This document shows positions 36,213-46,934 of a DNA stretch of 64,000 bases, in pieces (position 1 is the first letter of the stretch; each line of letters opens with the position of its first letter). A model generated the notes under the pieces. The model did no database searches, had not been told where the DNA came from, and was given only the letters and a program-made list of their open reading frames with translations. This DNA is from Isoetes taiwanensis (lineage: Eukaryota > Streptophyta > Lycopodiopsida > Isoetales > Isoetaceae), in NCBI GenBank assembly GCA_021234155.1, contig JAJEKV010000023.1, forward strand, positions 6,037,945 through 6,101,944, read 5' to 3'. A program made the position numbers and the translations under genes.

Positions 36213-37760
36213 GTGAAACATGTATTGCAGGTTGAAGATCTTTGGGATCTTATAGAATCTGCTGGCGATGAACACAGAAGAACCATAATCAGATCTTCTA
36301 ATGTGGCTGAAGGGAGTTCATCTGCAGAAAGTGAGAACACTGTTGGGGGACAAGTAAGAGAAGTGAATGTGACCTCAAGAGAAGAAGGGAGTAATGAAAG
36401 CAATGCAAAAATAAGAGAAGCACAAGGTATAATCATGAGCAAGGTGAGGTCCAGTATTGTTTTGAAAATAAGAGGGCTACATCCCAAGGAAATGTGGAAC
36501 TATATGCTATTGACATATGAAGAGAAAAGCTCATCACAAATTGATGTACTTGAGAATGAGCTGAGGAGACTAAAATTGGTGGATAAAGGCAATGTTAATG
36601 AATTTTTCCAAACATTTGATAACATAATTGCAGATTTGGAGGGCGCTCGTGTTATGTATTCTTAGCAACAACAAGTCTTAGCTATATCCAGAAGTGTTAC
36701 AAGTCTTGGGAGTATAGGGATATTCATTGGAACCATTGCTAATACTAGGATTGAAGCTGAAAGGATGCTGAAGACAGAGATTGAACCAAAGGGGAAAATC
36801 GCCAAGGAGGTAAATCTGACCCTTGTTTGAATTGCAATCAATATGGACATAGTAAAGTAAATTGTCCTAATTTAACAAAAGAGATAAACTATTATAACTG
36901 TGGTGGAAGAGGACATTTTGCCTCTACTTGTTCTACACCTAAAGAAGGGTCTAAAGGAAGGGGCAGAGGTGATAGAGGCAATTGTAGAGGCGGAGATAAG
37001 GGAAGAGGAAGGACCAATGCTTTTGAAGCAAATTTTAGATAGTGGAGCCGAAAAAAGCATAGCGCACTCTTCAAAAATTCTAAACGAATGCAAGGGAAGC
37101 AAAGGAGGGAATATTCAAATTGGAAATGGGGAACTACAGCAAATAGAAGATGTAGGAATGTTAGAACTATTTGATTTGGAAAGAAAAGCAGTAAACTTGC
37201 AAAATGCATTGTATGTTCCAAGTTTAGTTCGAAATATAATTTCAGTTTGTCAATTAGTTGACATGGGATTCGGAGTAGTATTTGAGCAATTACATTATAA
37301 AGTTTTTGAAGAAATAAGCTGAAATTTTTGGGCAAACGAGTTGGAAACCTATTTGGAGTAAACTTTCATTGCTTTGGAAGTGTAAATGTGACCACAATTC
37401 CAGATATTTTAACTTGGCATAAAAGACTCGGTCATGCCAATGTCAAAAACATAAAATTTATGATAAAACAAGGACTAATACAGTCCTCTGACAGAGAAGT
37501 TACAAATCATATTTGCAAAGGATGCATGTTGGGGAAGCAATGCAGATTACCATTTGCTAGGTCAAAAGAAAGAGCAAAAGGAATATTGGAACTTGTACAC
37601 ACAGATCTTTATGGCCCTTTAAATATGACAGGAATCTCAGGAAAAAGATACTTCATAACTTTTATTGATGATTACAGCAGGAAAACAAAGGTCTACTGCT
37701 TGAGGAGGAAAGACTTAGCATTTGAAGACTTCAAGACATTTGCAGCTGAGGTGGAGTGTA
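36213..37760 (+). pseudogene. Ty1/Copia gag-pro-integrase fragment
   Basis: A 5' Copia fragment in order. Gag (36213-36665; VRSSIVLKIRGLHPKEMWNY and LENELRRLKL, UBN2-type). A zinc-knuckle region near 36827-36940 with one complete CX2CX4HX4C and a second lacking its first Cys. An aspartic protease (LDSGAEKSIAHSS, near 37033). The GAG-pre-integrase domain with TWHKRLGHANVKN. Integrase with ICKGCMLGKQ and the catalytic region LVHTDLYGP and FITFIDDYSRKT. At least three frameshifts or stops separate the frames. The sequence ends abruptly at 37760, where the chromovirus LTR begins. The RT and RNase H part does not reappear after the chromovirus. Confidence 0.85.
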
Positions 37761-39682
37761 TGTGACATTCCAGGGGAATATACGCCATGAATACGTATAT
37801 TCCTGGACCCGTCACTATACAAGTCTACACATGTAGCCTTGTATACCTTAGAAGTGGCAAGGGGCACATATCTAAGTTAATTGTCTAACTTAGATAACCT
37901 TAGGATAAGGCCCATTTCCACATGGCCTTATCCTATTGGGCAACTGCCACACGACCCATCCTAGTGGTGCCACGTGGCATCCCATGTGGACCCTCATCTA
38001 TATTGGCTCAACCCTAACCCTAGACCCCTTTTCCTGACTCTAGCACCTGAACACTCATCTACGCACTCGAAACCCCGTTTCGAGCATCGTTCGTCGTAGC
38101 ATAGCCTGGTGCAGCAGCCCCCGAAGTGTGTGCATGATCGTGGCGGGAGCACGACTTCGACCACGTCAAAGAGCAATGGAGACACCAGGGATAGGAGGAA
38201 GTGCGTCTGGAGCAGGTAGGTGGGGTAGAGTTCATAGTGGTTCATCTGGAAGTTAGTACTCCAGATGGGTCTGCATGTTGTATCTAGAGTAGAGCCATCC
38301 TAGAACCTTTGTTGAACATCTTGAACCCTAATCAAGGAAACCTAACTGTAAAGTTAGATATGTATGATTAGGTTAAGATGTTCTTATGATGTTACGATGA
38401 TATGATGTGATGTGATGATGGTTGATCATGTTGCTCCTCTTGTATTGGGAAGGGGGGTAGAGACCTAGGGCCATATATAGTATGCTCCTAGTGTAGATCC
38501 CTTAGTTCCTATTAGTTGCGGCCTGTGCATAGGAACCCACCGGACTATTGAGGCTATGATAGCACTACACAATGGGGCTAGAGGCAATGCGGAGGGAGGA
38601 TCCCTGCCGAGTGGGGGCTACGGGGGATCCCATAGTGGGCTAGGCTTATGGTCGGTCACTTCGTGTGGGCCAAGCATGGGTCCGACACCTCCTGGGGCAA
38701 TGGTGTCGCCCTGCCTCTCAAGAGTTGCAAGTGTCAGCTTGGCTCTTGTTTTGGGGGGTTCGGTCGGGTAAGAATGGGTGTGTCGCCACGATTCTCTAGC
38801 CTGGGGAGCTTCTAGACCTCGGGAGGGGAGATGCAACCCTTCTGCCCGGCCGGACCCGGGGAGATGCAACTTGGAGTAGTCCCGATGGGTGATGCCATGG
38901 GATTGCGTAGCATCAGGAAGGCTAGAGTCCGCGTCTGAGGAGCTTGATTTAGCCCATCCGCAAAGTATGCGTGGGAGGGGCGGATGGAGTGGTCAACCCT
39001 AGCCATTGTCTTATAGCCAGCCTTAGGTTAAGCCATTGCCATTGCCATTACCTTCGGTCTGCTCTATCTTGAGGCCTTCCCGGTCAGTCACGAGTCACGG
39101 CACGGGTAGGAGCTCTCATGTTTTACGATTTATGTTTATCATCTTTGCACTTGTGGATGTGTGATGGACTACCCTTCGAGGTAGTATTTATACGCTTTGA
39201 TGCTAGTTCTGACTTGTTTATAAACCCATGTTTTGTTATAGGAGCCCATAGGGGAAGGGCGCCAAGACACACCTTGTCCCTCCCCGCACTAGGGTCACCT
39301 TAGAGTGCGGGGGGAGCGGGAAGAACTCTGGGGGTCTGCGGTTGTTGTTGGCCATGGGGACGGGGGATTTCTGTTGGAAGTGTGCGGGGGCCCAGTGTAT
39401 GTTTTAGCGAGGGGGCGTCCACGGGAGCTCTCATAGTTATGGATATGTAGATGAGCTACCCTTCGAGGTAGCATGATGTTGTTGCTCTGACGATGTTTAT
39501 GCTTCCGCTGTGATAGGAGCCCATAGGGAAAGGGCGCGCAAGACACCTTCGTGTCCCCTTCCCGCAACATAGTGATCCCAGAGTGCGGGATAGACGGAGG
39601 ACCCGTGCGGTCGGAGGACCGGATGGGGGATTTCCTACGGAGTGTACAGCTGTGAGCCGTATATTTAGTAGGGAGCGTCACA
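37761..39682 (+). repeat. Chromovirus 5' LTR (about 1.92 kb)
   Basis: It starts tgtgacattcc, paralleling the PPT-adjacent start of the 3' LTR at 50668, and ends ..gcgtcaca one base before the PBS. It contains an internal duplication around ggagcccatagg..aagggcgc (near 39240 and 39510). Open frames inside differ between the LTRs and are not genes. Confidence 0.85.
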
Positions 39683-39683
39683 A

Positions 39684-39695
39684 TGGTATCAGAGC
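39684..39695 (+). promoter_or_regulatory. Chromovirus primer-binding site
   Basis: TGGTATCAGAGC, the standard complement of plant initiator tRNA-Met, one base after the LTR end. Confidence 0.92.
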
Positions 39696-40474
39696 GATGT
39701 TCTTGGTTGACCAAAAACTAGCACTGACCATATCCTTGAAAGTAGTCTAACAGGCCTGATAGGGTGTGAAATGAAAATTTTCACTGCGGAACCCCGAAAA
39801 TAGGGGGGAAATTTTTCTTCTAGGTAGTGGGTCCGTAAGAATAGGCTAAGTTGTTAGAGGAGTAAAAGAATGAGTCAAATTAACATTCTAGTAAAATTGG
39901 AATGGAAATTATGAATCAACATCAAATTTCACCTAATATGGGTCGAAGGATCATGCCAATCCGAGACCTGGGTGAAAAATGGCGCAAATTCATAATTAAC
40001 ACTTCAAACCATTAGGAAAAATTCGAAATTTTAATATAATACTATATTAAGTAAGTACTAATAATTAAGTACATTGGAGTAATTAATGGGGGGGCTAATT
40101 ATTACACCTATTAATGGTAGGAGAATATTCCTCAGGGAACCCTTCTTTTTAAATATCTTCTTGCCACCTCATTTCCCCCCAAACCTTTCCAGCCATCTTC
40201 TCTCTCTTTATCAGCCTTACGTCACCCATTTCTCAGACCGTAAGCAAACCTATAGGAAGCCTGGCCCAAGGAGCACACACCAACCGATGGCGGCAGGCAT
40301 GGGAGGAGGTCATGGCCAGTTCGGAACACCTTAGGTGAAGAGGGGTCGTCTTCCACCGACGACACCTTCCACATCTCCCAGGAGGAGGCCCCCAAAGATG
40401 GCTGATTCTTCGCCTACAGGACTTGAATGAAGGAAGGCTAGACTCATCACTTTGGGCCCCTGAATGATGAACAG

Positions 40475-41161
40475 GTGGAGCACCAGGAGGAAGAGCTGGC
40501 CTCAGAGGAGGAGACCGGGCAAAAAGAAGAAGAAGCAAAGACTAGGCCCACCCAAGAGGTAGGCCCTTCTTCGATCAAGAAGAAGGGCAAGGAGAAGGTG
40601 AAGGAGTGGCCAGAGGACAGGGCAGCATGGAAGAAGAGGGAGAGAGAACTCCGGGAGAAGGAGCGGAGGACCAAGAGGATGAATGATAGGCCTCGCGGGA
40701 CGGTCACAATAGAAGAACCTCGCCCACGCGAGGTAGATGAAGAGGACGAGGAGGAAGGAGGCGGAGATGAGGAAGAGGAGGGCGAAGAGGAGGAAGAGCA
40801 GCAAGACGTTGGGGAGCCTTCAGACCCCAACGCACGCCCACCCTACCCGAAGTGGCCCAAGCCACCAAAGGTAGTTAAGAAGCAGAAGGTGGGTGAGCGT
40901 GAATTCGCGCTCAAGCAAGATCGCGAATTCAAGCGCAAAATGAAAGCGTACCAGGAGTACCTTCGTCGCTGGACGAGGTACAATGATTGGTATTGTAGGC
41001 AGAATGTGGAGAGGTTTGTCAAGGGCGGGCGGCCGAAGAGCCAGCCGAAGCCGCCTCCACCTAGGCTAGAGAAGCCCACGAAACCCATCATGGGCCTAAC
41101 TCTCGGCACGCGCGGGTGTTTCGGGAGATTAGACACTTCCAGCAGTGTACTAATCTCCTGA
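40475..41161 (+). CDS. Acidic N-terminal region of the H3-like retrotransposon protein
   Basis: The frame is open from just after TAG at 40439-40441 to 41161; no ATG is obvious at its start. It begins with mixed charged sequence ([17 protein letters not shown]), then a Lys/Arg-rich coiled-coil-like part ([18 protein letters not shown]), a near-pure Asp/Glu tract ([20 protein letters not shown]), a basic Pro-rich part ([18 protein letters not shown]) and an aromatic helix-like segment ([16 protein letters not shown]). It ends [13 protein letters not shown], where the H3 fold begins in another frame. Upstream frame 3 (40287-40430) reads MAAGMGGGHGQFGTP, a TAG, then a basic Pro-rich stretch, possibly the true N-terminus. 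Acidic tracts are common in histone chaperones; any such role here is inference. Confidence 0.65.
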   Translation: MEHQEEELASEEETGQKEEEAKTRPTQEVGPSSIKKKGKEKVKEWPEDRAAWKKRERELREKERRTKRMNDRPRGTVTIEEPRPREVDEEDEEEGGGDEEEEGEEEEEQQDVGEPSDPNARPPYPKWPKPPKVVKKQKVGEREFALKQDREFKRKMKAYQEYLRRWTRYNDWYCRQNVERFVKGGRPKSQPKPPPPRLEKPTKPIMGLTLGTRGCFGRLDTSSSVLIS

Positions 41162-41388
41162 TAAGGAAGGCACCTTTTGAACGCCTTCTTCGCAAAGTCA
41201 TGCAGGATTTCCGGACCGATTACAGGGTCACCCCTCTAATGACCCGGGCCCTGCAAGAAGCCACAGAAGCAGAGCTGACCCAGCTCTTTGAAGAGGGAAA
41301 CCTTTGCGCCATCCACGCCAAGCGGGTGACGGTTATGCCCAAGGACCTGCACTTGGCGCGGAGGATCCGCAAAGAGAGGCCCTAGGAC
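41107..41388 (+). pseudogene. Histone H3 fold encoded inside a chromovirus
   Basis: The frame at 41116-41385 encodes the H3 core from the alpha-N helix to the C-terminus. Landmarks: [20 protein letters not shown] (alpha N/alpha 1 start), [16 protein letters not shown] (alpha 2), [16 protein letters not shown] (loop 2) and ARRIRKERP at the end. By eye about two thirds of 86 positions match canonical H3. The residues equivalent to C110, H113, R116, K122, D123 and L126 are kept; K56 and K79 are replaced (Q, R). Loop 1 has the canonical length, without the extra residues typical of CenH3. The canonical N-terminal tail is absent. The fold is out of frame with the preceding ORF by a 2-nt gain (or 1-nt loss) in a CGCG run at about 41109-41114, so this copy is broken unless the base calls are wrong. 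It ends with TAG after ERP, as H3 ends after ERA. Confidence 0.9.
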
Positions 41389-42151
41389 CTCAAATTTTGT
41401 AATTTTGATTAGAATTAAAGTTTTCCGGTGTAAGTTGGGTTTTCTTAATATATATAAGTTCTCTTACTCTGTAAATTGGATTGTATGATGCTTGAAAATG
41501 TAGGTAATTAAGCTAAATTGTAGTAGAATTCTTTGTAAATTGTTTAAAAATTGCCTAGAAACCCGAGTTAGAACAAAATTTCAGCAAAAATCATCGAAGA
41601 TTGGCAAAAATTCAGTGCCCCGGGTGAGACCGCGCCAATCGACCCTACGTTCGCAACGCAGACCCATTTCGCGCGGATTCACCCGGTTACATTGAAATTT
41701 CGCTTCTAGATGCCAATTTTGCTCGAAATAAGTTGCTAACTAGGTTAGAATTGGTCCATTTAGGCATGTTAGTATCTTGTAGCTCCTAAAAATGCCAAGT
41801 TGTGACCCAAATCAGGCCAATCGGGTGAGACCGCGCCAATCCACCCTGCGTTCGCAACACAGACCTATTCCGCGCGGATTCACTCGGGTCGACCATTTTT
41901 GACCTAGATTAGCCAAATTTGACCCAACAAACGGCCATGTAGTGTTTCTTGCTTTGTTTTGCTTAGATTTGCACTTCATGGTAGTTCATTTGGAGACCTA
42001 TAGCCTTAGAACAAAAGTCTCTCCCATCAAGAACCCTTGTGCACGAAACCCCAGGCAGACCATAGTCTATAAATAGGGCCTCATTTGCCATTTTCCCTTC
42101 ACCAGAACTGTTCCTAGCATCTTAGGCAATTTCCCAACCCTTCATTGATTT
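41389..42151. other. AT-rich spacer between the H3-like ORF and ORF2
   Basis: No gene. A segment of about 50 bp (ccctacgttcgcaacgcaga ... cgcgcggattcac) occurs at about 41640 and again at about 41838, a direct duplication with a period near 200 bp. Confidence 0.6.
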
Positions 42152-42970
42152 TTGCAAGCCATTTTCTACACTCATTTCTGCTCAATAGCGCCTAGCAACT
42201 TTGTCAGATGGTATGATGCTGCCAACCACATCCATGACTTTCCAGCTGATCAAGCCTTCCAGGTGTTCGACCATTTGTTTGATCTTCATGCAACATTGAC
42301 CAGAACACCCTTCTATACTGATATCATTTGTCAATATGACCAACAGATCCTACCCTGGGAAGTTAGCTTACCCCCTAGGGGAGGGAATTGGGTATCTCTA
42401 GAGACGCTTAGCCAAGCCTTAGGAAGAGAGATGGGAGGATCCAAGGGCAAGAACCAACTGTGGGATAGGACTAGAACCATGCCAGACTACATGACCTGCA
42501 GGCATAATAGGCATAGATACCTCTCATCCCAGACAGCCCTTGCCCTATTCATGCAGTACAAGTCAGTCAATAGGGTGGGAGAACCTTCCATTCAGCCTCT
42601 AGACCTAGCACCACTCAACACTCGTAGAGACCAAGGCCACATCCTTGACTCCTCGGAGTACGAGTACCATGGCAGGACATCCGGGACACCAGCACTGCAG
42701 ATCGAGCAAGATTACGAGCAGCTAGGGGAAGAAAATCCAGATTGGGAAAGCAGAGAGGCAAGGAGGATCGAGAGGCGCATGGCCAGGTACGATGACGACA
42801 TCAGGCGAGCCTACGAGCTACCAATCGGCATCACAGCCCTATCACCTATAGTCATCGACGGAGAGGAGTACATCTTGGCAAACGACATCCTCAGCCTACC
42901 TTACTGCCAAGAAGAAGGGCTTAGGATCGACGAGCTCTTAGGCTTGATGGAGCAGAACACCGACCTCATC
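42152..42970 (+). pseudogene. Chromovirus ORF2, 5' part, unknown protein
   Basis: About 273 codons open before the inserted repeat. The text is protein-like (SNFVRWYDAANHIHDFPADQ, WVSLETLSQALGREMG, RRIERRMARYDDDIRRAYEL, YILANDILSLPYCQEEGL) but matches no retroviral domain I know. ORF2 resumes after the insertion at 44841. It lies between the H3-like ORF and the true gag, so the element has two non-standard ORFs upstream of gag. Confidence 0.6.
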
Positions 42971-44840
42971 ACACTCACCCCGGTTTTTGGTCCACTGTTG
43001 AAAACATCAATTTTGGTAGGTCTACATGTCCTGTTTTCAAAGAATCCTACATGTGGATTTGTGAAGGTATGGTTTTGTTCGACAATGGTGTTCTTTTTTC
43101 AGTGGACTAAAACATCCACTGTTGTTTTGTAGTTTCTTCTATTGTGACATGTCATTTTATAATACAATCCACTGTAGGAAAGAGTACTTGAATTTCTACA
43201 TGTCTAATAATTCTATTGTCACATGTCTTTATAGATGTAGGAAAGAATATTTGATTCTCTACATGTCCTATACTTCCATTCACATGTCTTTATAGTAGTA
43301 GGACAGAGTACTTTATTTGCTAAGGCATTGTAGGAAAGAATACATGAATTACGACATGTGTAATACTTCTATTGTCACATGTCTTTATAGAAGTCGAAAA
43401 AGAATACTTGATTCTCTACATGTCATATGCTTCCATGTCACATGTCTTTATAGTAGTAGGACAGTACTTTATTTGCTAAGGCATTGTAGGAAAGAATACA
43501 TGAATTACGACATGTGTAATACTTCTATTCTCACATGTCTTTTTATAGAAGTAGGAAAGAGTACTTGATTCTCTACATGTCCTATCCTTCCATATCACGC
43601 GGGTCTTTATAGTGGTAGGACAGAGTACTTGATTTGCTACATGTGATGCGCGTGCTGCGATCACATGTTCTTATACTAGTATTCCATGTAACACAAGTTA
43701 CTTCAACTACTTCAATTACTTAACACCTATTTTTGCATAACGTGGGCACCAACATGCCAAGGTGGCTCTAACATGCCACCTAGGCTCAAACATGCCAAGG
43801 TGGCTCCAACATGCCACCTAGGCTCCAACATGACAAAATGGCTCAAACATGCCACCTAGGCTCCAAGCGTGCTCAAACATGCCACTTGAGGCTCCAACAT
43901 GCCACCTATGCTCCAACTTGCCAAGTTGGCTCAAATATGCCAAGTTGGCTCCAACATGCCACCTAGGCTCCAACATTCCTAGGTGGCTCAAACATGCCAC
44001 ATAGGCTCAAACATGCCATGCAGGCTCACTTAGGCTCAAACATGCCAAGGTGGCTCCAACATGCCACCTAGGCTCAAACATGCCAAGGTGGCTCAAACAT
44101 GCCACCTAGGCTCCCAACATGCCACCTAGGCTCAAACATGCCAAGTGGCTCAAACATGCCAAGGTGGGCTCAAACATGCCACCTAGGCTCCAACATGCCA
44201 CCTAGGCTCAAACATGCCAAGGTGGCTCAAACATGCTGCGTGGGCTCCACCATGCCACCTAGCCTCCAACATGCCAAGGTGGCTCACAACATGCCACCTA
44301 GGCTTAAATATGCCAAGTTGGCTCAAACATGCCACCTAGGCTCCAACATGCCACCGTGGCTCTAACATGCCACCTAGGCTCAAACATGCCACGTGGGCTC
44401 CAACATGCCTGCGTGCCAAGGTGGCTCCAACATGCCACCTAGGCTCCAACATGCTCAAACATGCCACGCGGGCTCTAACATGCCACCTATGCTCCAACTT
44501 GCCAAGGTGGCTCAAATATGCCACGTGGGCTCCAACATGCCAAGGTGGCTCAAGCATGCCACACAGGCTCCAACATGCCACCTAGGCTCTAACATGGCAA
44601 GGTGGCTCAAACATGCCACGTGGTCTCCAACATGCCACCTAGGCTCCAACATGCCAAGGTGGCTCCAACATGCCAAGGTGGCTCAAACATGCCACCTAGG
44701 CTCCAACGTGCTCAAACATGCCAAGGTGGCTCAAACATGCCACGTGGGCTCCAACATGCCAAGGTGGCTCAAACATGCCACCTAGGCTCAAACATGCCAA
44801 GGTGGTTCCCACATGCCAAGGTGGCTCCAACATGCCACCT
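42971..44840 (+). mobile_element. One-ended 1.87-kb copy of the CACTA-like element in ORF2
   Basis: Collinear with 13684 to about 15558: the same terminus, the same AT-rich subterminal repeats (to about 43730) and the same irregular order of 19-bp minisatellite variants (43748-44840), including the rare ggttcccacatgcc. It ends in mid-array at gccacct|aatcgac. No right terminal inverted repeat is present. The flanks ACCTCATC and ACCTAATC could be an imperfect 8-bp duplication, but the right one overlaps the repeat motif itself. Confidence 0.8.
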
Positions 44841-45560
44841 AATCGACTACTCCTACTAGGAAATTCCAAGATAGCAGAGCGGCACTCCTACGCCGGGGAG
44901 ACAATGTCAGATATAGTAGCCTATCAGCAGATAAGGGAGATCTATCGACAACAGGAACCCATCATTCCAGAGGAGGAGTTCCAAGAAATACAAAGCAGGT
45001 TGTACAAACCAGGAAGAGGTCCAAGCTCTAGCCGGACAGTTTGTTCCAGGAGCATGCGGGAAGCATCCAGCAGCATCAACTTGGAGAATGCAACTATCAT
45101 GTGGAGAGACCATGAAGACCTCTTGGCAGTAGATGTCTACGGTGGGGTAGCTCAAAGGAAGGGCACAGGATCACGAAGCACAGGCAAGGGTACGGCGCTG
45201 CGCTACTACCTCCCAGTCCTCAGTCAAGGGTAGATGATAGTCTTCCACAAGGAGTTCAGCCCAAGAGGGGAAGAGTCCGTGGCGCTCCTCATAGCACTCT
45301 CTGGCTTCGGGCAGCACTCCAAGATATACAGCCACGCGGATCACATCGTTCTCTTCAAGAGATCCGTGGCGCTCCACTGCCTTGACTTCGCCAGAGGCCA
45401 CCTCAGGGACGCGACACTGTCAGTAGTAGCGGCAACAACACCAGAACTCCCGGCACCGGAAATGGCCCGAGCACTCGAAGGAGGATCGACCAGGAACATC
45501 TTGCGCAACCTCGGCAAAGGCCTTCGGCTTAGGGACGTCAAGAATAGGGGCCATCGATGA
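44841..45560 (+). pseudogene. Chromovirus ORF2, 3' part, unknown protein with internal TAG
   Basis: Continues ORF2 after the insertion: GNSKIAERHSYAGETMSDIV, PIIPEEEFQEIQSRLYKPGR. A TAG at 45231-45233 interrupts it, and the same frame continues (MIVFHKEFSPRGEESVALLI, FKRSVALHCLDFARGHLRDA) to 45560. I recognise no domain. The TAG may be a nonsense change or a readthrough site. Confidence 0.5.
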
Positions 45561-45889
45561 TAGACAAATTCTGTTTTAATCATCTTCTAAATTGTATTGA
45601 ATGTCTTCACTCCTATAAGCTAGCATGTATTTTATATTAATATGTAACTTCTATATTAATGACGATAAATTGTCTTTAACTTATAAGTGTAATTTTGGCA
45701 TGATTTCTTTTATGCTCAACAATAATTCACTTGTAAATAAGGATGAATAATATATAACTAAAGTAACAGTATTGATGACTAATACTTGCAGCCAGGAACA
45801 CCGGCTCAGGTTCCCAAGGCCAGGGCCGACATCACCAATGGGTACCTAGAAACTTATTTGTACGTGAACAAGACGACAACAACGAGGAA
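45561..45889 (+). other. AT-rich leader before gag with a splice-acceptor-like site
   Basis: About 220 bp of AT-rich DNA and then tacttgcag ending at 45791. The gag frame is open upstream of its ATG to 45779, so spliced gag expression is conceivable. No donor was identified. Confidence 0.4.
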
Positions 45890-46894
45890 ATGACGGTGGA
45901 ATCAATCAACGCAAGGCTCATCCAAATGAGGAACCAGATGCACCAGCTGATTCATTGGGCCACCCCATTGATGAATGCCCAAGAATATGCACCTGCACCA
46001 CCACCTCCTCCACCACTACCTCAGCAAGGCGTTGAGGAGGTTCCACAACCAGAAGGGGAAGGCAATCAGGGAAATGTCAGGGATAGAAAGAGAAAAAGGA
46101 GAAACCGAAGGACCCTAACACCATCCAGCTCCAGCACATCAGACACTTCTGACAGCCAGGACAGTTTTAGCTCAGAGAGTGAGTCCGATACATCACAGGT
46201 AAGAGCTAGGGCAAAGAAGACAGATGACTATCAGAAGAAAGTGGATAGCGCTATGAGCAATGTATGGAAGACTAGGAAGTTGGGACAGTTTTCAGGGAAA
46301 GACAGGTCAGGTATGGAGGCAGAAGCTTGGCTTGATGAAATGGAAGAGTTTGGCAATTCTTATGGCATGAAGGACAAATATATAGGGAAGGTTGCTACAG
46401 CAAACTTAATAGGAGCAGCCAGAATTTGGTGGAAGGGATACGCGAAGTTCAATAAGCTGAAAAGAAACAGTTGCAGATTCAAGATCTTCAGCAGGGCCTT
46501 TCGCAAACATTATGTGCCAAGATCACATACTAGCAGGCAGATCCAGCAATTCTACAGGTTGAACCAAGGTACCTTGTCAGTAGCCAAGTACACAGAGGAA
46601 TTCATGCGACTCAGGCTCCATGTTCCCGGAATTTCTGGAAGGCAAGCGGTTGACGGATACATTGAGGGATTGAACAACAATATCAAAAGGCTAGTCCGAG
46701 CAATCAACCCAAAGACAGTGGCAGAAGCCGAGGACAAAGCGATGATTGACTGCGATCGTACTGAGATCTCCATGACTGCACCGGACGACACCAGATTCAT
46801 AGTGAAAGGTAAGAAGGTAGCTTCTCCTATGCAGTGTATTTCTTTGAAGCAGCTAAGGAAAAGTATAGAAAGAAACAAGGTTAGAGGCAATTGA
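45890..46894 (+). pseudogene. Chromovirus Gag (capsid), lacking zinc knuckle
   Basis: An N-terminal Pro-rich and Ser-rich region (PPPPPPLPQQG, SSSSTSDTSDSQDSF) is followed by the retrotransposon gag capsid domain: AEAWLDEMEEFGNSYGM, ARIWWKGYAKFN, FSRAFRKHYVPRSH, QFYRLNQGTLSVAKYTEEFM and EGLNNNIKRLVRAINPKTV. After residue 300 the text jumps to KGKKVASPMQCISLKQLRK, which normally follows protease in chromoviruses. A deletion has therefore removed the CCHC knuckle and the DSG protease. The frame then stops by frameshift. Confidence 0.85.
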
Positions 46895-46934
46895 ACCAAC
46901 TAAAGAGAAAGGAAGTGACCTAAGTGGGAATCAG

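Noticed and set aside
40447-40830. Ser-rich minus-strand ORF
   Set aside because: It is the complement of the acidic GAG/GAA-rich plus-strand ORF and has no independent support.
41116-41385. Classing the H3-like sequence as CenH3
   Set aside because: Loop 1 has canonical H3 length and lacks the longer CenH3 loop. The divergence is spread elsewhere. It cannot be excluded without a tree, but the sequence does not favour it.
41116-41385. Classing the H3-like sequence as a recent processed copy of a host H3 gene
   Set aside because: About a third of the fold differs, yet the core interface residues are intact and the normal H3 tail is absent. A recent copy would keep the near-invariant H3 sequence.
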